A stretch of 64,000 nt of DNA from Liolophura sinensis (taxonomy: Eukaryota; Mollusca; Polyplacophora; Chitonida; Chitonidae). Shown here piece by piece: positions 59,286 to 64,000 of this stretch (its first letter is position 1; each line of letters starts with the position of its first letter). Made by a program: the position numbers and the translations under genes. The stretch lies in NCBI RefSeq assembly GCF_032854445.1, contig NC_088299.1, forward strand, positions 12,581,608 to 12,645,607, read 5' to 3'. Below the pieces are notes generated by a model. The model had not been told where the DNA came from. It ran no database searches and saw only the letters and a list, made by a program, of their open reading frames with translations.

Positions 59286-59540
59286 GTGACTTCCTCTCCA
59301 GCCGTACGATGGAAGGCCTGTCAGCAAGCTGCTGATGATCGTGGGTTCCTAAAGGTTCTACTTTGTCTCCTCCCACCATAATGCTGGTCGCAGTCGTATA
59401 AGAAATACTGCAACCCGCGGATGGTCGTGGTTTTCCCGCGGGGTTCTATCAGATTTTCTCCTAGCATAATGCTGCCCTCAGCCATAAAAGTAAAGTACTC
59501 TTGACAAAGGCGTAAAACACCAATTAAATAAATAAATAAG
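59286..59540 (+). repeat. SINE family 1 copy with duplicated core
   Basis: TGACTTCCTCTCCAGCCGTA, then the core twice: CTCCTCCCACCATAATGCTG near 59370 and TTCTCCTAGCATAATGCTGC near 59454, with CAACCCGCGGATGGTCGTGG between. The tail AAACACCAATTAAATAAATA follows. It sits 10 bases after the previous copy in the same orientation, so it is either a second insertion or a local duplication. Confidence 0.8.
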
Positions 59541-59652
59541 TTAACACAACTACACAAATGCACAAAAATATACCAGATCTAGGCAAAACGCCCTATGTAA
59601 GTGATAGTGGGTCACTAGAATTCAGACAGCAGTCCGGTAAGTCAAAATAAAT

Positions 59653-59697
59653 GTCCCCCCCCCCCCACCTCCCCCCACAACCACCACCTCCCACGAA
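59653..59697 (-). repeat. C-rich tract (G-quadruplex capable on the minus strand)
   Basis: A long run of C, then ACCTCCCCCCACAACCACCA. The minus strand has several runs of three or more G. Run length may be uncertain in the assembly. Confidence 0.85.
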
Positions 59698-59739
59698 AGA
59701 AATAATAACAATAAGAAAATAAATGAAAAGAAAAAAGAC

Positions 59740-59990
59740 TGATGATGCGGATGATTCAGGATTGAGCCCCGACACGAGCCAGATAAGTCTGAGAGGAATA
59801 CGCTATGTACTGGTCCGTTCGGTGTCGGCATTATATGACAGGGCGGGGCGTCGTGTCTGGTGTCTTCGCTATGGCCTTACAGTGAGGCAGCAGTATAAAT
59901 ATGTGGGCACTGGATCAAGTCTGTTGCAAGGAGATACTCTCGTCATATGACATAAGTATAGTGGACATGTTGAGAGCGATTTTAAACCAA
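59740..59990 (+). repeat. Another SINE-type element (family 4), diverged
   Basis: GGTCCGTTCGGTGTCGGCAT, GACAGGGCGGGGCGTCGTGT, CTTACAGTGAGGCAGCAGTA, CTCTCGTCATATGACATAAG and GAGCGATTTTAAACCAAAGT. The middle and tail parallel family 2 (GGGCGGGGC, CAGYGARGCAGCA, GTCATATGACT). No clear tRNA head was found. Confidence 0.5.
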
Positions 59991-60065
59991 AGTGAGAGAA
60001 ACACATATTCTATGAACTTTCTCTATCTCGAATTTTATAGTGTCCGCACATTTTGCCGTGATTGA

Positions 60066-60370
60066 GGACTTTGGGTTTAGCGTCGTACGTAACAATTTTT
60101 CAGTCATATTCAGTCGACAAAGGAGTCCTTAGAGTGCATGTACGTGTAATGTGCCTCCTTGTTGCAGGTCGGATTTTCACCGCTCCTTTATCTAGTTCTG
60201 CTTCAATGAGACAACATACCGAAGACAAGAAAGCCGCCACACCCGAGCCATTATCCCTTAATGATAAACGCCAAGCGAGGAAGCTAAAGTTTCCTCCTTT
60301 AAAACCTTAGGTGTGACCTGACCCAGGTCCTCGAAAGGGACGCTAAGCAAACTAAGCCATCAGGGCAATC
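60066..60370 (-). repeat. SINE family 2 copy, internal deletion
   Basis: Minus strand: TGATGGCTTAGTTTGCTTAG (degraded head), CCTGGGTCAGGTCACACCTA, GGAGGAAACTTTAGCTTCCT, GAGTGAAGC-type centre, TCGACTGAATATGACTGAAA and ACGACGCTAAACCCAAAG. Compared with 22936-23289, about 25 bases around GCAACGACTGGTTGACCCG are missing, and the CACT tail is absent. Confidence 0.8.
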
Positions 60371-61454
60371 AGTTTGTCGTGAGAAATGCTCCGTCTTATA
60401 CACGCATAGGTCTAATGGAGAATGGCCAATATTCACACATGAGAGGTCCTAGCCATCCAAGACCCTTTGTGTTTCCCAGTCGTCTTACGATATCAAAATG
60501 TCGTAATTAACCAAAGGGCTTTGCCGGACGCTTCAGAAAATGAACAAAACTGACCAGATCGATTTTTGCTTTACGAAACAGAGGTTGGAAATCGATTCTC
60601 CAAAAAGCTTTGGATACTTGTGTAATGACAGAGGTGGTTATCAGACAGGACAGAGCAGTGGTGGGTTTACAGTTCAGTCTCCCAGTCTCCTAGTCTCCCG
60701 GTTACTAGTGTCAGTGCCCTTAAAACAGCTGCCGGTGAACTGAGGACAAAATGTGGAACTCTAATTGAATTTGGCCTGGCTAAAACGAAACATGAAAGTG
60801 ATGAGCGCCTGAGGCCTGGGTTGATGACCTTCCACAGCTATTACGTTAGGCGGTAGTAGATCTACTGTTTTTGTCTCCTCCTCTCCCCGTTCCATTAAGC
60901 GCTCAGTACAGAGACAGAGGCTTATGCAAGGTTAAGAAGAGCCCTGTGTTATGAAAAGTGTCAGTGAAGCAGGTCGAATAATTCACCAAGGCCCAACGGC
61001 TCTTGGCCAAGGTTTAGCATACGGCTTTAAGTTTAGTTGAACTCTTTTGCTTTGAAATGGAAATATTTACATGCACATTAAACATGCCATATTTCCAAAC
61101 CAGTATATCTAAAAATATTATCTCGTTCAGAAGTAAAAATCACGAAGCCTTAGTCATATGTAATTATATACACTCTATTGACTAAATATATAACAGTACG
61201 TAAAACCGGCTGATAGCATTTATCCACGGTGACACTATACCGTTAAGGGGACAATTTAAAAGTGTTTTAGACTGGAATGATCTTGCTCAGGGTAATAATT
61301 ATCGATTTAAATTCTGACTTTATTTTTCTGTACTCCTTTGCTATGTAGATATATTTTCTGGTAGATTTAGGGACAATGCTGTGAGGTCAAACATTATGTA
61401 AGTAGACCTCAATCGAAAATTAGTAGTGGACTGAGGCCATATGCCACTGGACCC
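60371..61454. other. Non-coding interval before the minisatellite
   Basis: Frames under 70 codons; no repeat family recognised. Confidence 0.4.
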
Positions 61455-62290
61455 ACTAGTACATGACATGGAGACAAGTACTCACTGGTACATGACATGG
61501 AGACAAGTACTCACTGGTACATGACATGGAAACAAGTACCCACTGGTACATGACATGGAGACAAGTACCCACTGGTACATGACATGGAGACAAGTACCCA
61601 CTGGTACATGACCTGAAGACAAGTGCCCACTGATACATGACATGGAGACAAGTACCCATTGATACATGACATGGAGACAAGTACTCACTGGTACATGACA
61701 TGGAGACAAGTACCCTCTGGTACATAACATGAAGACAAGTACTGACTGGTACATGACATGGAGACAAGTACTGACTGGTACATGACATGAAGAGAAGTAC
61801 CCACTGGTACATGACATGGAGACAAGTACCAACTGGTACATGACATGGAGACAAGTACGCACTAGTACATGACATGGAGACAATTACCCACTGATACATG
61901 ACATGGAGACAAGTACCCACTGGTACATGGCATGGAGATAAGTACCCACTGGTACATGACATGGAGACAAGTATCCACTGATACATGACATGGAGACAAG
62001 TACCCTCTGATACATGACATGGAGACAAGTACCCACTGGTACATGGCATGGAGACAAGTACCCACTGGTACATGACATGGAGACAAGTATCCACTGATAC
62101 ATGACATGGAGACAAGTACCCTCTGGTATATGACATGGAGACAAGTACCCACTGGTACATGACATGGAGACAAGTTCTCACTGGTACATGACATGGAGAC
62201 AAGTATCCACTGGTACATGACATGGAGACAAGTACCCACTGATACATGACATGGAGACAAGTACGCACAGTTACATAACATGGAGACAAT
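61455..62290. repeat. 29-bp minisatellite, 29 units
   Basis: The unit is ACTGGTACATGACATGGAGA followed by CAAGTACCC. Units start at 61455 and then every 29 bases to 62267 with no insertion or deletion in the first 28; the last unit is degenerate (ACAGTTACATAACATGGAGA). Variation is mostly single substitutions (GGTAC/GATAC/AGTAC; CCC/CTC/TCC; ACTG/TCTG). Because 29 is not a multiple of three and the minus strand lacks stops in all registers, all three minus frames are open, giving a 318-codon frame (61456-62412) reading like YQWVLVSMSCTSGYLSPCHV; I read that as an artefact. Confidence 0.97.
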
Positions 62291-62526
62291 CTAGTATCCA
62301 CTAAAAAACTGATGATCAGTTGATTAATTTTGTTTGTTACAAGCTGGTTGAAGAATAAAGTTTGAGGTCTCGCTTCGCTCTTGGTTTTACATGCATGTGA
62401 GCCTTTTAGCAATGGTATTTATCTTGACAATTAATGCAGAAGACACTTGACCTGAAATCCAGACCCCTTGTTCTGAACTCTATCCTAGACGACAACCAAG
62501 ACTGTCGAATTTAAGGTCTAAGATAT

Positions 62527-62551
62527 GCCCTCCCCCCCTCCCCCCCCCCCT
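62527..62551 (-). repeat. C-rich tract
   Basis: CCCTCCCCCCCTCCCCCCCC-type run, G-quadruplex capable on the minus strand. It sits about 240 bases from the end of the minisatellite. Confidence 0.85.
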
Positions 62552-62693
62552 TAGTTCCGCGTCTCGCTTACCAGCCATTCGTCGTAGTAGGGTCAGTTCA
62601 GAGAAAAGAACAAATCGATGTTTTAAATATCGGGACATAAACTACGCGTACTTGTCTGTACAGATGTGTATCTTATGTATTTGAATTATAAAT

Positions 62694-63332
62694 TCATACG
62701 TGTTGAAGCTTGATACACACGTATAGTGGAATACGGTTGTCAACGAATCTCCATACATTCTTTACTTTATATTCTCCACTGAAGATGAATATACGCCGAA
62801 CCTTTCTACAGTTGCCAAAAATGAAGTGTGTACCTGTTCCATAGACGTTTCTAAATACATGTATACAGCGGACGCAGCACGTAGCAGTGTGAGATAACTC
62901 GCCTTGAGTTGTCTCCCTTGTACCACGTTTTATACGCAGGGCTTTCTTGCTTATTGTGCCGGAAAGAAACTGGAAAATTTGTAATAGGGAATAAGTACTA
63001 GCTTCAATTACATCGTAAGGCGGTGGGTTGGGGTTGGCTGGCCGGGACAAGTTGTAACACGTGTAAGTTGCAACACTGGAAATATTTCTGTGATTACAGA
63101 GAGTATTGCTTAAAGGTTCCACCGTATAAAACCTTACAGAGGTACGCTCAAAAAATGAATCTGTTAATTTTAACAGAAAGCCTTTTGTCTCAGTGATGCT
63201 AGAATGTATTCTATTATTATAACATAAAACTGTATCATATTCAACGTAATATTCTTTTAGTCTAATGGAATCTTTATGTTGAACATGTGTGTAATATTTA
63301 ATAGAGTACTCTGTTGCAATAACAGAACACAT
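62694..63332 (-). CDS. Unrecognised 212-codon open frame starting inside a MITE copy, doubtful
   Basis: After exon A and the minisatellite this is the longest open frame. Its first roughly 60 codons lie within the palindromic element at 63146-63386; the remainder (with VEPLSNTLCNHRNISSVATY, then a proline run ANPNPPPYD, and a Lys/Arg-rich stretch KKALRIKRGTRETTQ) is in unique sequence. There is no domain, signal peptide or helix I can name and no clear donor or acceptor defining an exon. A mobile-element start argues against an old gene but would fit a recently captured frame. Most likely a chance frame. Confidence 0.15.
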   Translation of the reverse strand: MCSVIATEYSIKYYTHVQHKDSIRLKEYYVEYDTVLCYNNRIHSSITETKGFLLKLTDSFFERTSVRFYTVEPLSNTLCNHRNISSVATYTCYNLSRPANPNPPPYDVIEASTYSLLQIFQFLSGTISKKALRIKRGTRETTQGELSHTATCCVRCIHVFRNVYGTGTHFIFGNCRKVRRIFIFSGEYKVKNVWRFVDNRIPLYVCIKLQHV

Positions 63333-63386
63333 TCTAATATTAAGACAACAGATGTTTTGTTAAAATTAACAGATTAATTTTTGAGT
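63146..63386. mobile_element. Palindromic MITE-like element, copy 3 (best preserved)
   Basis: Left arm from 63146: GCTCAAAAAATGAATCTGTT, AATTTTAACAGAAAGCCTTT, TGTCTCAGTGATGCTAGAAT, GTATTCTATT. Right arm: AATAACAGAACACATTCTAA, AGACAACAGATGTTTTGTTA, AAATTAACAGATTAATTTTT, GAG. Arms of about 75 bases with a central region of about 90 bases, no coding capacity. Exact ends and target-site duplication cannot be fixed from one copy. Confidence 0.85.
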
Positions 63387-64000
63387 ATACATTTCTGCTG
63401 TGATAAAATCTTGGGTGGTCTGAAAGCCTTGAACATAGAAAAAAGCCCTTTTTTCCTAAAGTCAAAGTAATTTGAAGGGTTTTTTCTTAAAGATTTAAGG
63501 TCTTTAAAGATGAATTAGTACATATGTTGAGAATGTCAAAATTAGCGAAAACTAATGTATTATAAAACCCATAATGGCTGACATATAAAGCAGCTGCTCT
63601 TAGGGTGGTTAGGCCAATTGCGTCGTTTCCCGTGAGGTTATTTACAACGTGTATTATTCATGTACCGTGTGTCAAATCCAAATTTTAAGGATAGAACTCT
63701 GTGACAGCCAGATATCCCTTTATCACTGGTTAAAGATATTCCTCCCAGGCAATATCCTGGTAACCCGGCTATGTCCACCTCTGCGAACGCAACAGATGTG
63801 GCCACACACTTGGATGTATATATTACATGTTATCTCATCACATAAAACCCATGTAATTTTAACAATGTGGGAGAACATAAAGGAAATCGCAAACCATTAA
63901 TAAAATTTTCCTTAAGGTTTCAAGTGTATCCACACGTCAGTCTATAACATGCTCACAGTCCACACTGACAAGAATATCATCCCATTAAATTATAAGAATC
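63387..64000. other. Non-coding interval to the right edge
   Basis: An 83-codon plus frame at 63649-63900 is unrecognised. No repeat family seen. Confidence 0.4.

Noticed and set aside
61456-62412. 318-codon minus frame and companion frames of 133, 139 and 93 codons
   Set aside because: They are readings of the 29-bp minisatellite in three registers. The period is not a multiple of three and all minus registers lack stops, so the frames carry no gene signal.

Overview
This is a non-coding-rich piece of an animal nuclear genome. It is AT-rich, has no operons and no tightly packed open frames, has canonical GT splice donors at the ends of its two believable coding exons, and is full of tRNA-derived SINEs, a palindromic MITE-like family, mini- and microsatellites and decayed retroelement pieces. 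The SINE types (a tRNA head, a core with CCGGTTTCCTCCCACC, and a tail like CTTGAGTACGGCGTAAAAC ending in AAATA or CACT simple repeats) are of a kind I associate with molluscs and other lophotrochozoans. I infer a mollusc or close relative; the species cannot be told from this window.

Coding content: only two segments look like real coding exons, both on the minus strand. Exon A (40683-42078) encodes about 465 residues: a long, Ser/Arg/Gln-rich, probably disordered cytosolic N-terminus followed by one membrane helix. Exon B (4575-4761) encodes 62 residues: a short N-terminus followed by one membrane helix. Over 33 residues ending at a Trp just after the helix the two align without a gap, and both end in the same phase (phase 1, G^GTAAG). 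They are either alternative first exons of one gene, making the roughly 36 kb between them mostly intron, or first exons of two tandem paralogues. The rest of the protein would lie further along the minus strand, mostly beyond the left edge.

Layout: 1-4.6 kb, repeats and one weak candidate exon (911-1124). 4.6-8 kb, exon B, a GC-richer shelf upstream of it, and a MITE copy. 8-23.3 kb, scattered SINEs, a (TA)n tract, a 1.5-kb-spaced direct duplication, more MITE copies and a head-to-head SINE pair. 23.3-31 kb, a 24-bp tandem array open on both strands, degenerate tandem repeats and a dead reverse-transcriptase fragment. 31-40.6 kb, an unnamed dispersed repeat (three of four copies), a 240-bp direct duplication and a 23-bp tandem array near exon A. 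40.7-42.5 kb, exon A and its upstream region. 42.5-61.4 kb, intergenic or upstream sequence with SINEs, G-rich tracts and local duplications. 61.45-62.29 kb, a 29-copy, 29-bp minisatellite. 62.3-64 kb, a 212-codon open frame that begins inside a MITE copy, then unremarkable sequence.

I see no CRISPR array, rRNA, convincing functional tRNA, prokaryotic operon or intact transposase. All identifications come from reading the sequence; no searches were run.
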